The position numbers and the translations under genes were made by a program. This document shows positions 32,648 through 40,626 of a DNA stretch of 64,000 nucleotides, in pieces; the stretch's first letter is position 1, and each line of letters opens with the position of its first letter. The notes under the pieces are model-generated. The model worked only from the letters and a program-made list of their open reading frames with translations, was not told the origin of the DNA and ran no database searches. Source of the DNA: an uncultured Collinsella sp. (GTDB taxonomy: Bacteria; Actinomycetota; Coriobacteriia; Coriobacteriales; Coriobacteriaceae); assembly GCA_959019775.1 (NCBI GenBank), contig CAUEPS010000009.1, positions 1 through 64,000 of the forward strand. Reading direction: 5' to 3'.

Positions 32648-33860
32648 TAGACGCCATCCCCTCAATATCCAAGTGGTCAGAATCGCCCGATTCGTGTCTG
32701 GGCAATAAACGCCCCTTACTCCGCAGGGGTAAGGGGAATAATAGCAGAGCGCCCGAACGTTGCTGCAGAACAGTCACCGTTCGGGCGCTCACACGGCGCG
32801 AATTGCACACGCCGGCTTGATTGACTCGCGTCGACGATTGCTCGCCGTCGATGTCGGTCGCGACGGCCTCCTCAATAGCCTCGACGCCTTCGACCGACAG
32901 ATCCTCTTTGCCGTGGCAGAACTTCTTATCGACCCAGCCGGTCAGAATCGGGGCCATGATTGCCGTGATGATGACGGCGGTGGCGATCTGCGCATACGCG
33001 GTGGGCGCAAGCTCGGCATAGCGCGGAGCGACCTCGGCGAGGGCGACCGGCGTGGTCATAGCCGTGCCGGCGATAGTGGAGCAGGCAACGGCCGCCTTGC
33101 CGTTACCACCGCACAGGCGCTCGAACGCAAAGGTGATAGGGCCGACGATAAAGAGTGTGATGAGGCCCAGCAGGATGCCCGAAATGCCGCCGGTGATAAA
33201 GCTCGAAAGGCTCATGGACGCACCGAGCTGAAAACCGATGACAGCAATCGCGGGATTGGCGCCGGGGACCAGCAGGTTCTTGATAAACGGGAACAAGTTG
33301 CCCAGGACCATGCCGATAACAAGCGGCAGGATGGATCCGATGATGGTGCCGACGGGGATGTTGGCGAGACCCGAGACACCGAGGATGATCATCGTGACGG
33401 CGGGGCCGGCCGTAAAGAACAGGATACCGACAGCGCCCTGTTCGGACTCATCGCCGAACTCGCCCATGATGCCCGTATAGAGCGCCATGTTGCAAAACGT
33501 GATGCCGCCGATGATAGACACGGAGCTCAGGCCCAGGAAGTTGTCGTTAAAGAAATATGCCACACCCAAGCCAAGGGCCGCCGCAACAACAAGCTTGGGG
33601 ATCAGTACGACGATGCCGGTCTTGATAGCGCCCGGCGTGGACTTAAAGCTGATGCCGGCACCCACAAAAAGCAGAATCGCGGCAACGATGGTGTTGGAGC
33701 CGCCGCGGCAGGCAGCCGTAAAGAAACCGCCGATCTCAAAGACCTGCGGACAGAAGGTGTTGAGCAAAAGGCCAACGATCATGGGATAGATCATGATGTC
33801 GCCCGGGATACGCGGTACCTTGAATTTCTTTTGCTCGTTGGCGGTCGCTTCCTGTGCCAT
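32640..33860 (-). CDS. 2-keto-3-deoxygluconate permease family protein, extended C-terminus
   Basis: The 406-residue protein matches KdgT-type permeases through about residue 320 (IPGDIMIYPMIVGLLLNTFCP, VGAGISFKSTPGAIKTG, ITFCNMALYTGIMGEFGD, ACSTIAGTAMTTPVALAE). It should carry 2-keto-3-deoxygluconate or a similar acid with H+. The last 60 or so residues (from TRVNQAGV) are Arg/Ser/Leu-rich, unlike the family, and are translated through two hairpins (32712-32736, 32747-32790), so a lost stop or frameshift is suspected. The true start is 33860 (GGGGG upstream). No kdgK/kdgA nearby. A dyad at 33904-33921 may be an operator. Confidence 0.82.
   Translation of the reverse strand: MAQEATANEQKKFKVPRIPGDIMIYPMIVGLLLNTFCPQVFEIGGFFTAACRGGSNTIVAAILLFVGAGISFKSTPGAIKTGIVVLIPKLVVAAALGLGVAYFFNDNFLGLSSVSIIGGITFCNMALYTGIMGEFGDESEQGAVGILFFTAGPAVTMIILGVSGLANIPVGTIIGSILPLVIGMVLGNLFPFIKNLLVPGANPAIAVIGFQLGASMSLSSFITGGISGILLGLITLFIVGPITFAFERLCGGNGKAAVACSTIAGTAMTTPVALAEVAPRYAELAPTAYAQIATAVIITAIMAPILTGWVDKKFCHGKEDLSVEGVEAIEEAVATDIDGEQSSTRVNQAGVCNSRRVSARTVTVLQQRSGALLLFPLPLRSKGRLLPRHESGDSDHLDIEGMASSG
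32712..32790 (-). terminator. Two hairpins inside the 3' end of the KdgT-like ORF
   Basis: GAGCGCCCGAACG (32747-32759) pairs perfectly with 32778-32790 (13 bp), and CCCCTTAC (32712-32719) with 32729-32736. On the minus strand the first stem is followed by TGCTATTATTCC. They look like a former intrinsic terminator now read as coding sequence. Confidence 0.6.
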
Positions 33861-33903
33861 GAAACCCCCATTTCCGCTGACGCGGAACAAAAGCCCACGT
33901 CAC

Positions 33904-33921
33904 ACTTTGCTACAGTAAAGT
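33904..33921. promoter_or_regulatory. Dyad upstream of KdgT-like gene
   Basis: ACTTTGC-TACA-GTAAAGT is a near-perfect inverted repeat 44 bp before the permease start. It may be an operator; no regulator is adjacent. Confidence 0.35.
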
Positions 33922-34072
33922 TTGACCATGGTACCAGAAGAAGCAGACCGGCTCGGTGAGAAATTCGATTCGTTGGGTCAGGCAACGACACGGCAGAATC
34001 ATCGCCCGACAGCAACCGAGTTCACCTACAATTGCCACCGGATCGAAAGACACAGCTTTTTAGGAAGTCATT

Positions 34073-34885
34073 ATGACAGCTATCGATCGGGGCCGGGCGA
34101 CCGCGGCCTTCAAACGCTATACCGATGCTTACGATGCCGCCAATCCGCGCATCGCACTCAAAATCGAGCATACGTACCACGTTGCCGAGGCATGCGATGC
34201 CGTGGCGCGTGAGCAGGGCTGGTCACCGCAGGACATTGACCTAGCTTGGCTTTGCGGCCTGCTGCACGATATGGGCCGCTTTGAGCAGCTGCGACGCTGG
34301 GACACGTTTAAGGACGCCGAGAGCATGAGCCATGCGGCGTTGGGCGTCGAGGTTCTCTTTGGCGAGAACCCCGACGACACGCCCGCCACAACAAGCATCC
34401 GAGATTTTATCGAGACCGAAGAGCACGACGAGCTCATCCGCGCGAGCATCGCCTATCACAGTGACTTTCGCCTGCCGGCACAACTCGACGAGCGTACACG
34501 GTGCTTCTGCGATATCGTACGCGATGGCGACAAGATCGACATTATGCGCACCATCGCCGACAGCACCGTCGACACCATCCTCAAGGTGGATGAGAACACG
34601 TTTCTCGCCAGCCGCTTCTCGACACCGGCGCTTACCGCCTTTGACGAACACCGCTGCGTCGCACGCGACGAACGCGACGAGGCCGCCGACTACCTGGTGG
34701 GGCTCATCTGCTTTATGTTTGAGCTCGTCTATCCAGCGAGCCGCGCGCTAGCGCGCGAGCAGGGCGATATCTACCGCCTACTCGACGCGCCCTTTGGCAT
34801 TACGCACCCCTTTACCGATCCCGCCACGCAAGCGACCTGGGAGCGCCTAAAGGACGAGATGCGCGACTGGCTGGCGCGCGCCTAG
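34073..34885 (+). CDS. HD-domain phosphohydrolase
   Basis: The 270-residue protein has an HD-type metal site: H in KIEHTYHVAEACDAVA, HD in WLCGLLHDMGRFEQLRRW, and later histidines and Asp (IAYHSDFRLP, IVRDGDKIDIMRTI). HD enzymes of this form hydrolyse nucleotides or phosphoesters; the substrate is unknown. AGGAAG lies 6 nt before the ATG. A TACAAT -10-like word is at 34027-34032. The stop codon shares the bases CTAG with the stop of the converging etfA gene, with no terminator between them. Confidence 0.82.
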   Translation: MTAIDRGRATAAFKRYTDAYDAANPRIALKIEHTYHVAEACDAVAREQGWSPQDIDLAWLCGLLHDMGRFEQLRRWDTFKDAESMSHAALGVEVLFGENPDDTPATTSIRDFIETEEHDELIRASIAYHSDFRLPAQLDERTRCFCDIVRDGDKIDIMRTIADSTVDTILKVDENTFLASRFSTPALTAFDEHRCVARDERDEAADYLVGLICFMFELVYPASRALAREQGDIYRLLDAPFGITHPFTDPATQATWERLKDEMRDWLARA

Positions 34886-36087
34886 CGCTCAAGCTGGGCC
34901 AGCAGCTCCTCGACGACCTCGACGGCATCGCCGACAACCTTGTACTGGGCGGCACCAAAGATGGGGGCATCCGGGTCCTCGTTGATGGCGATAATGCACT
35001 CCGCCCCACCGATGCCGGCAAGATGCTGGATGGCGCCCGAAACACCGATACTCACGAGAAGCTTGGGCGAAACCGATACGCCCGTCTGGCCAATCTGATG
35101 GCGATACTCCAGCCAGCCGGCCTCCACGACAGGTCGCGTGCAGCCAAGCTCGGCTCCCAGAACCTCGGCGAGCCTTCGCATCAGCGGCAGGTTTTTCTTG
35201 GAACCAATGCCGCGACCCACAACGACCAGGCGCTCGGCATCGGCGATCGAAGCCTGCTGCCCCCACTCCTCGGCGGGAATCGAGATCTCGACACGAGCCT
35301 TAGCATCATCCGCAAGTGATATCTGGGTGATCGTGCCGGAGCGGCCGTAGTCAAAGTCGGACGCCTTAAAGATGCCAGGACGCACCGTTGCCATCTGGGG
35401 ACGATGATTGGGGCAGACGATGGTGGCCATCAGGTTGCCGCCAAACGCCGGGCGCGTCTGCTGCAGCAGGCCCGTCTCCGTATCCATCGAAAGTACGGTG
35501 CAGTCAGCCGTAAGGCCCGTCTGCAAACGCACGGCAACGCCGGGTGCCAGTTCGCGGCCAAAAGCGGTCGCACCGTACAGAATGGCCTCGGGCTTGCGTT
35601 CTGCCACCAAATCGCAGATCAGCCGAGCGTAGACCTCCGCATCGTTTTGGCGCAGACGCTCGTCGCGACAGACCAGGACCTCGTCTGCACCGGCGCAAAC
35701 CAGATGCTCCAGGTCACCGAGAGAACCCTTGGGGCCCATACCGACCAGTGTCACCAGACGGCAGCCGCGAGTATCGGCAAGCTCGCGGCCCTTGCCCATG
35801 AGCTCATAGGCAACGGGATTCACCGTATCGTGCTCGTCGGTCTGCGCGAATACCCAAATGTCTCGATATGCATCAAGGTCCACCGCACCAGCGGCCTCGT
35901 CACGCTCGATCGAGATAGCGTTGACGGGGCAGGCATCGACGCACCCACCGCATAGAATGCAGCCGTCGGTTACGCGGGCACAACGGTTGGGCCGCTCGCC
36001 TTCCACTACGATGCCGCCCGAGGCACAGGCGCGAACGCAGCGACCGCAGCCGATACAGGCTTCGCTATCGATAATCAGTCCGCTCAT
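34882..36087 (-). CDS. etfA: Electron transfer flavoprotein alpha subunit with ferredoxin domain
   Basis: The 401-residue protein has an N-terminal 2[4Fe-4S] ferredoxin module (CIGCGRCVRAC and CILCGGCVDACP, residues 11-55), an ETF alpha N-domain (ADEVLVCRDERL, ILYGATAFGRELAPGVA) and the FAD-binding C-domain (GRGIGSKKNLPLMRRLAE, IGVSGAIQHLAGIGGA, IIAINEDPDAPIFGAA). Iron-sulfur-fused EtfA is known from the electron-confurcating lactate dehydrogenase complex (LctC of Acetobacterium woodii). It starts right after the etfB stop (TAGATG). With EtfB and the FAD dehydrogenase upstream it should move electrons between a 2-hydroxyacid, NAD and ferredoxin. Confidence 0.93.
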   Translation of the reverse strand: MSGLIIDSEACIGCGRCVRACASGGIVVEGERPNRCARVTDGCILCGGCVDACPVNAISIERDEAAGAVDLDAYRDIWVFAQTDEHDTVNPVAYELMGKGRELADTRGCRLVTLVGMGPKGSLGDLEHLVCAGADEVLVCRDERLRQNDAEVYARLICDLVAERKPEAILYGATAFGRELAPGVAVRLQTGLTADCTVLSMDTETGLLQQTRPAFGGNLMATIVCPNHRPQMATVRPGIFKASDFDYGRSGTITQISLADDAKARVEISIPAEEWGQQASIADAERLVVVGRGIGSKKNLPLMRRLAEVLGAELGCTRPVVEAGWLEYRHQIGQTGVSVSPKLLVSIGVSGAIQHLAGIGGAECIIAINEDPDAPIFGAAQYKVVGDAVEVVEELLAQLER

Positions 36088-36903
36088 CTATGCCATCCCC
36101 TCGATAATCTTGGCAAGTTTTGCCGCCTGCTCGGACGCCGTGCCCTCAACGGCCTCGCACGTTTGGTCGCGGTCGGGCACAAACGATCGCACGACCTGTG
36201 TCGGCGAGCCGGCAAGGCCGCAGCGCGCGGGGTCGGCGTTCACGTCGGCAGCGTTGACCACGCGCACGTCCGCCTCCTCGGCCGCACGAATGCCGGCAAT
36301 GCTCGGCATGCGCAGTTGACCAATCTCCTTGGCAGTCGTCATCGCGCACGGCATCTCAAGATAGACCGTCTCCTCGCCGGCATCGCAGCCGTGAACAAGC
36401 GCCAGTGAGCCACAGGTCGTAAAGCCCGCGCTCTGCACGCAGCTCACGTCGGTCACGCAGGGAATCTCAAAAGCACCGGCAAGCTCGGGTCCAATCTGGG
36501 CTGTATCGCCGTCCACCGCCATCTTGCCGCAGATGAGCAGGTCAAAGTCCTCGTCGAGCGCCTCGATGCCGCACTTGAGGGCATAGGTGGTTGCCAGAGT
36601 ATCGGCACCTGCAAAGGCGCGATCGGTTAGCAGCAGCGCGTCATCGGCGCCTCGGGCGATGCAGTCGCGCAATAGCGATTCAGTCGCGGGGATGCCCATC
36701 GACACCACCGTTACGCGCACGTCCATGCCAAAGCCGATAAAGTCGTCCTTCAGCGCCAGCGCGCATTCCAAAGCGCTCGCGTCAAAAGGATTAATGACCG
36801 CCTGTTTGCCATCGCGCACGATAGTATTGGTCTTGGGGTCCATCTTGACCTCGGTGCTTCCGGGCACCGCCTTGACGCACACCACCATATGGAAATCGCT
36901 CAT
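36088..36903 (-). CDS. etfB: Electron transfer flavoprotein beta subunit
   Basis: The 271-residue protein has ETF-beta signatures VVCVKAVPGSTEVKMD, NPFDASALECALAL and the FAD/AMP-site loop LLICGKMAVDGDTAQIGPEL, with the later VTDVSCVQ and GIRAAEEADVRVV segments. In bifurcating complexes EtfB holds the flavin that splits electrons and binds NAD. The ATG at 36903 is preferred over GTG 36909 because AAAGGGGG is then 9 nt away. It directly follows the dehydrogenase gene and precedes etfA. Confidence 0.93.
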   Translation of the reverse strand: MSDFHMVVCVKAVPGSTEVKMDPKTNTIVRDGKQAVINPFDASALECALALKDDFIGFGMDVRVTVVSMGIPATESLLRDCIARGADDALLLTDRAFAGADTLATTYALKCGIEALDEDFDLLICGKMAVDGDTAQIGPELAGAFEIPCVTDVSCVQSAGFTTCGSLALVHGCDAGEETVYLEMPCAMTTAKEIGQLRMPSIAGIRAAEEADVRVVNAADVNADPARCGLAGSPTQVVRSFVPDRDQTCEAVEGTASEQAAKLAKIIEGMA

Positions 36904-36905
36904 CT

Positions 36906-38507
36906 TCACGCGCCCCCTTTCTGGACGAGCTCATCCAAGAGCTTCTCCGAAAACAGGTTACCGCGACCCAGCTGCCCGGCAGGATCGAGCTGGAGCTTGA
37001 GGCGCGCCGACTCGACCATGACCTCGTGACCGTACATCGTCTCCAAGAAGTCCGCCTTGATCTTGCCGACGCCGTGTTCGGCGGAGACGGCGCCTCCCAT
37101 GGCCGTGACCTCGGAAGCCCACTGGGCAAAGAGTTCTCCGCCACGGCGGTAATCCTGCGCATCGCGCGGCAGAATGTTCACATGCAGATGGTTGTTACCG
37201 ATGTGCCCCCAGGCGGCAGATTCAAGCCCACTTTCGGCCAACGTGCGGCGATAAAGGGCGATGACATCGGCCAAGCGTGCGTTGGGCACCGACATGTCCG
37301 AGCCCAGTTTGGTGATGGTGGGATCCGTGCGGCGACGCTCGTCGATGAGCATGTTGACGCTCTCGGGCACCGCATGGCGGAAGAATCGCTGACACTCGCG
37401 ATCGACCTCGGTGCGCGCGACCCATGTCGCATCGTCGCTGCCGCCCGCAAGCTCCAGTACCCACCCCAAGTGATACAGCTCCTCAGTCGCCTGGGCTTCG
37501 TCGTCGCAGTCGAGCTCCACGTAGACACAGACCTTGGCGTCTTTGTCGAGCGCCGGCAGCGAGGCGAACGCGGTCGACTGCTCACGCTGACGACGCAGGA
37601 TATCCAGGGCTCCCGCATCGAAATATTCGATGGCAGCCGCGTGGGGCAGGACGGGACGCACAGAATCGGTGAAGGACACAGCCTTGTCTTCGCTGTCAAA
37701 GAAGCAGCTCACGCCCCAAACGACCGCAGGCGCCGACTGCAGGGCAATCTCGAGCTCGGTGATGACGCCGAGTGTGCCACACGCACCGATAAACAGATCG
37801 ATGGCATCCATATCGTCAGCGACGAAATAGCCCGAAGCATTTTTGGTCTTGGGCATGGTGTAGTCGGGAAGGTCGAGCTCGAGCGTGCGGCCCTGCACCG
37901 TGACGAGCGAAAGGCGACGGCCCTGCGCAAAAACCTCGCCACGGTGAAGCTCGAGCAGGTCGCCATCGGCCAGCACGACATGAAGGCCCGTGACGTGAGG
38001 GCGCATGGGGCCGTAAGCGTAGCTACGGGCGCCCGAAGCGTTGCATGCCGCCATGCCGCCCAGGCAGGCAGATGCCTCGGTGGGATCGGTAGGAAAGAAT
38101 TGCTCGGGAGCTTCCTGGAACTCCTCGTAGACCTCAAGCGATGCCTGGTCCCAGCCGGCAGTCGGCAGAACTTTCTTGCCCAGTTGCTTGCGCAGCTCAG
38201 ACAGCACGACGCCGGGCGCCACACGCAAAAGAAAGCGGCCCTGCTCATCGCGGCGAATGCCTAGGTAGCGATTCATACGGGAAGTATTGAGAACGTGACC
38301 GCCATGAGGCACGGCGCCGGCGGCAAGACCGGTCCGGGCGCCCTGAACCGTCACCGGGACACGCTCGGCATGGAGCTTTTTCAAAATGGCGCGGACCTCG
38401 TCCTCCGTTGTCGGAAACGAGATGCTCGAGGCCTCGCCCGATGCGCGAGACTCATCGCGACCATACTCTTCGAACTCGTCGGTGAAGGGTTTGATGGTTG
38501 CAGACAC
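36906..38507 (-). CDS. FAD-binding 2-hydroxyacid (lactate/glycolate) dehydrogenase
   Basis: The 533-residue flavoprotein belongs to the GlcD/D-lactate dehydrogenase group: FAD-binding (PCMH) domain with VQGARTGLAAGAVPHGGHVL and CLGGMAACNASGARSYAYG, FAD-linked C-domain with WGHIGNNHLHVNILP and SAEHGVGKIKADFL. It heads the operon with etfB-etfA, matching lctD-lctBC of the confurcating lactate dehydrogenase, in which lactate oxidation by NAD is driven by ferredoxin oxidation. Substrate (D-lactate, glycolate or another 2-hydroxyacid) is not fixed by sequence. GTG start with GGGGGAG 6 nt upstream. No lactate permease or racemase is in the window. Confidence 0.9.
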   Translation of the reverse strand: MSATIKPFTDEFEEYGRDESRASGEASSISFPTTEDEVRAILKKLHAERVPVTVQGARTGLAAGAVPHGGHVLNTSRMNRYLGIRRDEQGRFLLRVAPGVVLSELRKQLGKKVLPTAGWDQASLEVYEEFQEAPEQFFPTDPTEASACLGGMAACNASGARSYAYGPMRPHVTGLHVVLADGDLLELHRGEVFAQGRRLSLVTVQGRTLELDLPDYTMPKTKNASGYFVADDMDAIDLFIGACGTLGVITELEIALQSAPAVVWGVSCFFDSEDKAVSFTDSVRPVLPHAAAIEYFDAGALDILRRQREQSTAFASLPALDKDAKVCVYVELDCDDEAQATEELYHLGWVLELAGGSDDATWVARTEVDRECQRFFRHAVPESVNMLIDERRRTDPTITKLGSDMSVPNARLADVIALYRRTLAESGLESAAWGHIGNNHLHVNILPRDAQDYRRGGELFAQWASEVTAMGGAVSAEHGVGKIKADFLETMYGHEVMVESARLKLQLDPAGQLGRGNLFSEKLLDELVQKGGA

Positions 38508-38853
38508 GCGAACTCCCCCTTTAGCTAACTACAGTGTTTGCAGGGAGATGTTACCGCATCGTTTTGTCGACGTGTTCGAGACCGTCTCCATAATTGGCGA
38601 TTTTTACGTTCGTGCAATTCGGCGAGCGGCAAGGTTTCCTCGGCAGACGATGCTTTTGACACATATCGCTTTACCGCCAGCGACCACGCAATTGTTGCTC
38701 GAAAAAAGTTGAAGTAATTTTTACCATCTTTTACCTGCGGAGATGTCAATCCGTCAAGCATTTGGTCAGAAATTGGTCAAGTAGTGACTGATACGGTCGG
38801 CATCGACAGCCAAAACCAATGGAAGTTTTGGCCCCAGAAGCAGGGAGGTTCCC
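38508..38853. other. Divergent intergenic region with promoter candidates
   Basis: This 346-bp gap separates the minus-strand dehydrogenase operon from the plus-strand cluster of uncharacterised genes. On the minus strand TTGACA is followed 17 bp on by TGGTAA (in 38715-38755), a possible promoter for the dehydrogenase operon. TTGGTCA is repeated with an 11-nt offset near 38762-38780 and might be an operator. No gene is seen. Confidence 0.4.
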
Positions 38854-39150
38854 ATGGCATATTACTGGCCCCAGTACGGCGTCGCCATCGAGGTCGACGA
38901 CGATCCCTATCTCCTGCCTTTCGACGAAGAGGCGTTCCCCGATACGGCGGTCTACCACGTCACCACCGATGTTATCTGCGACCCCGAATCGTTCTCGGCG
39001 CTCGCCCACCACATCGCGCGTATCCACAACATCGAGCTCCCTCACGACTTCGACGAGCTCATCTACTCGCGCCGCCTGATGCTTCACATGCTCTTTGGAG
39101 CGGACCCGTCCACGTTCGCACGTGTCTACACCACCAAGGACGCCGCATGA
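38854..39150 (+). CDS. Uncharacterised 98-residue protein
   Basis: I do not recognise this protein. It is acidic (many Asp/Glu, for example EVDDDPYLLPFDEEAFPD), has no signal peptide or membrane helix, and carries HHIARIHNIELPHDF in the middle. GGGAGG lies 5 nt before the ATG and the reading frame uses GC-rich codons, so it is probably real. Its stop overlaps the next start (ATGA), so it is coupled to the membrane protein behind it and opens the exported-protein cluster. Confidence 0.7.
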   Translation: MAYYWPQYGVAIEVDDDPYLLPFDEEAFPDTAVYHVTTDVICDPESFSALAHHIARIHNIELPHDFDELIYSRRLMLHMLFGADPSTFARVYTTKDAA

Positions 39151-39656
39151 GTGCGAAGAAGCCGCCCCGCCTTGCAGGACTGGGGCGTCGCAAGAAACTC
39201 GTCGTTGTCTGCCTGGCTATCGTCTGCGCCCTCATCGCCGTAGGGCTATACGCCTGGCAGTCGCAGCCCGTGTCCGAAGCGGGCGCCTCAGTCACGACGG
39301 CAGAGGGTAAGTCGCGCCAAGAAATCCAGGATGAGCTCGACGCCATCGTCCGCGACAACATGATGACGATCTCGGTCGCGCCGGTCGCACAGCTGCAGGA
39401 AGGCGGCAAGTTGCGCGTCAACGTGCAAAACGTCCAAGACAACAAGTTTCCCCAGCGCTTCCGCGTGATTCAAAACGACGAGACCATCTATGAGTCCGGT
39501 GTGGTCGAAACCGGCAAGACGGTTGAGACCTGCCCCGCCGGCGATATCCAAGAAGGCGAGGCATATATCGAGATTCAGGCACTCGATGCCAAGACCTACG
39601 ACACCCACGGCAATCCGACGCGCGTCAAAGTGCGGGTGGCCCAGGCAGAAAGCTAG
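39147..39656 (+). CDS. Uncharacterised membrane-anchored protein
   Basis: The 169-residue protein has a basic N-terminus (KKPPRLAGLGRRKK), one membrane helix (about 18-36, LVVVCLAIVCALIAVGLYAW) and an outer domain of about 130 residues with a beta-rich look (LRVNVQNVQDNKFPQRFRVI, TIYESGVVETGKTVE, AYIEIQALD). This recalls small Ig-like surface modules but no family is recognised. It overlaps the upstream gene by 4 bp. Confidence 0.7.
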   Translation: MSAKKPPRLAGLGRRKKLVVVCLAIVCALIAVGLYAWQSQPVSEAGASVTTAEGKSRQEIQDELDAIVRDNMMTISVAPVAQLQEGGKLRVNVQNVQDNKFPQRFRVIQNDETIYESGVVETGKTVETCPAGDIQEGEAYIEIQALDAKTYDTHGNPTRVKVRVAQAES

Positions 39657-39705
39657 TGACCGACGCACTCGCAGGGGCAGCACCCTGTCCCCATTCGTCC
39701 AACCA

Positions 39706-39724
39706 TCACGGAAACAGTCCGTGA
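39706..39724 (+). promoter_or_regulatory. Hairpin just before the 200-residue exported protein gene
   Basis: TCACGGA (39706-39712) and TCCGTGA (39718-39724) form a perfect stem with a 5-nt loop, 9 nt before the SD AAAGGAT. There is no T run, so it may affect mRNA stability or initiation. Confidence 0.4.
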
Positions 39725-39743
39725 CGAGCAGAAAGGATCGATT

Positions 39744-40346
39744 ATGAACACACCCATGAACCTGAGCGGAGCCAGGGCACTCGCCGTGGGCGCAGGGCTT
39801 ACGCTCGCACTTGCGATGGGCGCCGCGCCAACGGCGGCCATGGCAGAGGTGCGCGTTGGAACCACCGATGTGACGGTGAAGGCCGACATTAGCAATGTTT
39901 CGTTTAAGGCGCCAACGGTCATCCCCTTTGCCGCCCAAGCCGACGGAAAGCTTGTAGGACCCTCCGACAAGACGATTACCATCGACAACCTCTCGGCATA
40001 TGGCATCCACGTCACCAACATGAAGGTCACGGCCAAGAACGACTGGACAATCGTTGCAGACGCAAAGACGGACTCGGCCCAGAACTCCATCGATTTTAAG
40101 GTTGGCCCCGATAAGGCAGAAAAGGACGCCAGCTCGGCGACTCAAACTACGGGCCTCGATCTTTCCAAAGACGTAAGCTTCGACATGAAGTACAAGGGCA
40201 TTGCCGACGGAACGGACAAAATCAAGCTCAATGTGAGCGGCCACGTCGCCCGCGTCACGCGTGACATCTACCACGCCGACGGTACGGGAGATCAAGTGGC
40301 AAGCATCACCTGGACGGTCGAGCCCGGTGCGCACGCCACGTCCTAA
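39744..40346 (+). CDS. Uncharacterised secreted protein
   Basis: The 200-residue protein has a signal peptide (residues 1-34, ending AAMA-EV). The mature part is Lys/Asp/Thr-rich with alternating hydrophobics (VTVKADISNVSFKAPTVIPF, ITIDNLSAYGIHVTNMKV, IKLNVSGHVARVTRD) and ends in ITWTVEPGA. The look is a secreted beta-sandwich, somewhat like surface proteins with WxL or TasA-like folds, but I cannot assign a family. No sortase motif or lipobox. AAAGGAT precedes the ATG. The next gene starts inside its last 20 bp. Confidence 0.7.
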   Translation: MNTPMNLSGARALAVGAGLTLALAMGAAPTAAMAEVRVGTTDVTVKADISNVSFKAPTVIPFAAQADGKLVGPSDKTITIDNLSAYGIHVTNMKVTAKNDWTIVADAKTDSAQNSIDFKVGPDKAEKDASSATQTTGLDLSKDVSFDMKYKGIADGTDKIKLNVSGHVARVTRDIYHADGTGDQVASITWTVEPGAHATS

Positions 40347-40587
40347 GGCGATCGCACTGGCCGCCATCGTCGGCATCTTGGCGTCCGCGCCTGCCATGGC
40401 CTTTGCTCAACAAGAGCAAGCGCAGGCGGCCACAGAAGTGACCGTCGACCTTTCGGGTCTTAATCGCGACAGTCGTCACGAGCCGCTCGCTCAGACGAGC
40501 GACACCCGGCAACTCATTGCGATAGGCGTCGCCACGACGGGAGCAGGACTGACGTGCCTTGGCCTGCACATCAAACGCAACCAATAG
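40327..40587 (+). CDS. Small exported protein with LAQTS sortase-like tail
   Basis: The preferred start is GTG 40327, giving 86 residues: a signal peptide (VRTPRPKAIALAAIVGILAS, cleavage near AFA-QQ), a 35-residue mature part, then LAQTSD, a hydrophobic stretch (LIAIGVATTGAGLTCLGLHI) and KRNQ at the end. This order (LPxTG-like motif, helix, basic tail) matches a cell-wall sorting signal, though both Pro and Gly of LPxTG differ. An upstream ATG frame (40261) exists but would put a non-signal sequence first. It overlaps the preceding gene by 20 bp; the SD is weak. Confidence 0.6.
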   Translation: MRTPRPKAIALAAIVGILASAPAMAFAQQEQAQAATEVTVDLSGLNRDSRHEPLAQTSDTRQLIAIGVATTGAGLTCLGLHIKRNQ

Positions 40588-40626
40588 CCAAGCACGACCG
40601 GAGTACGCGGAATAGATAGGAGAACC

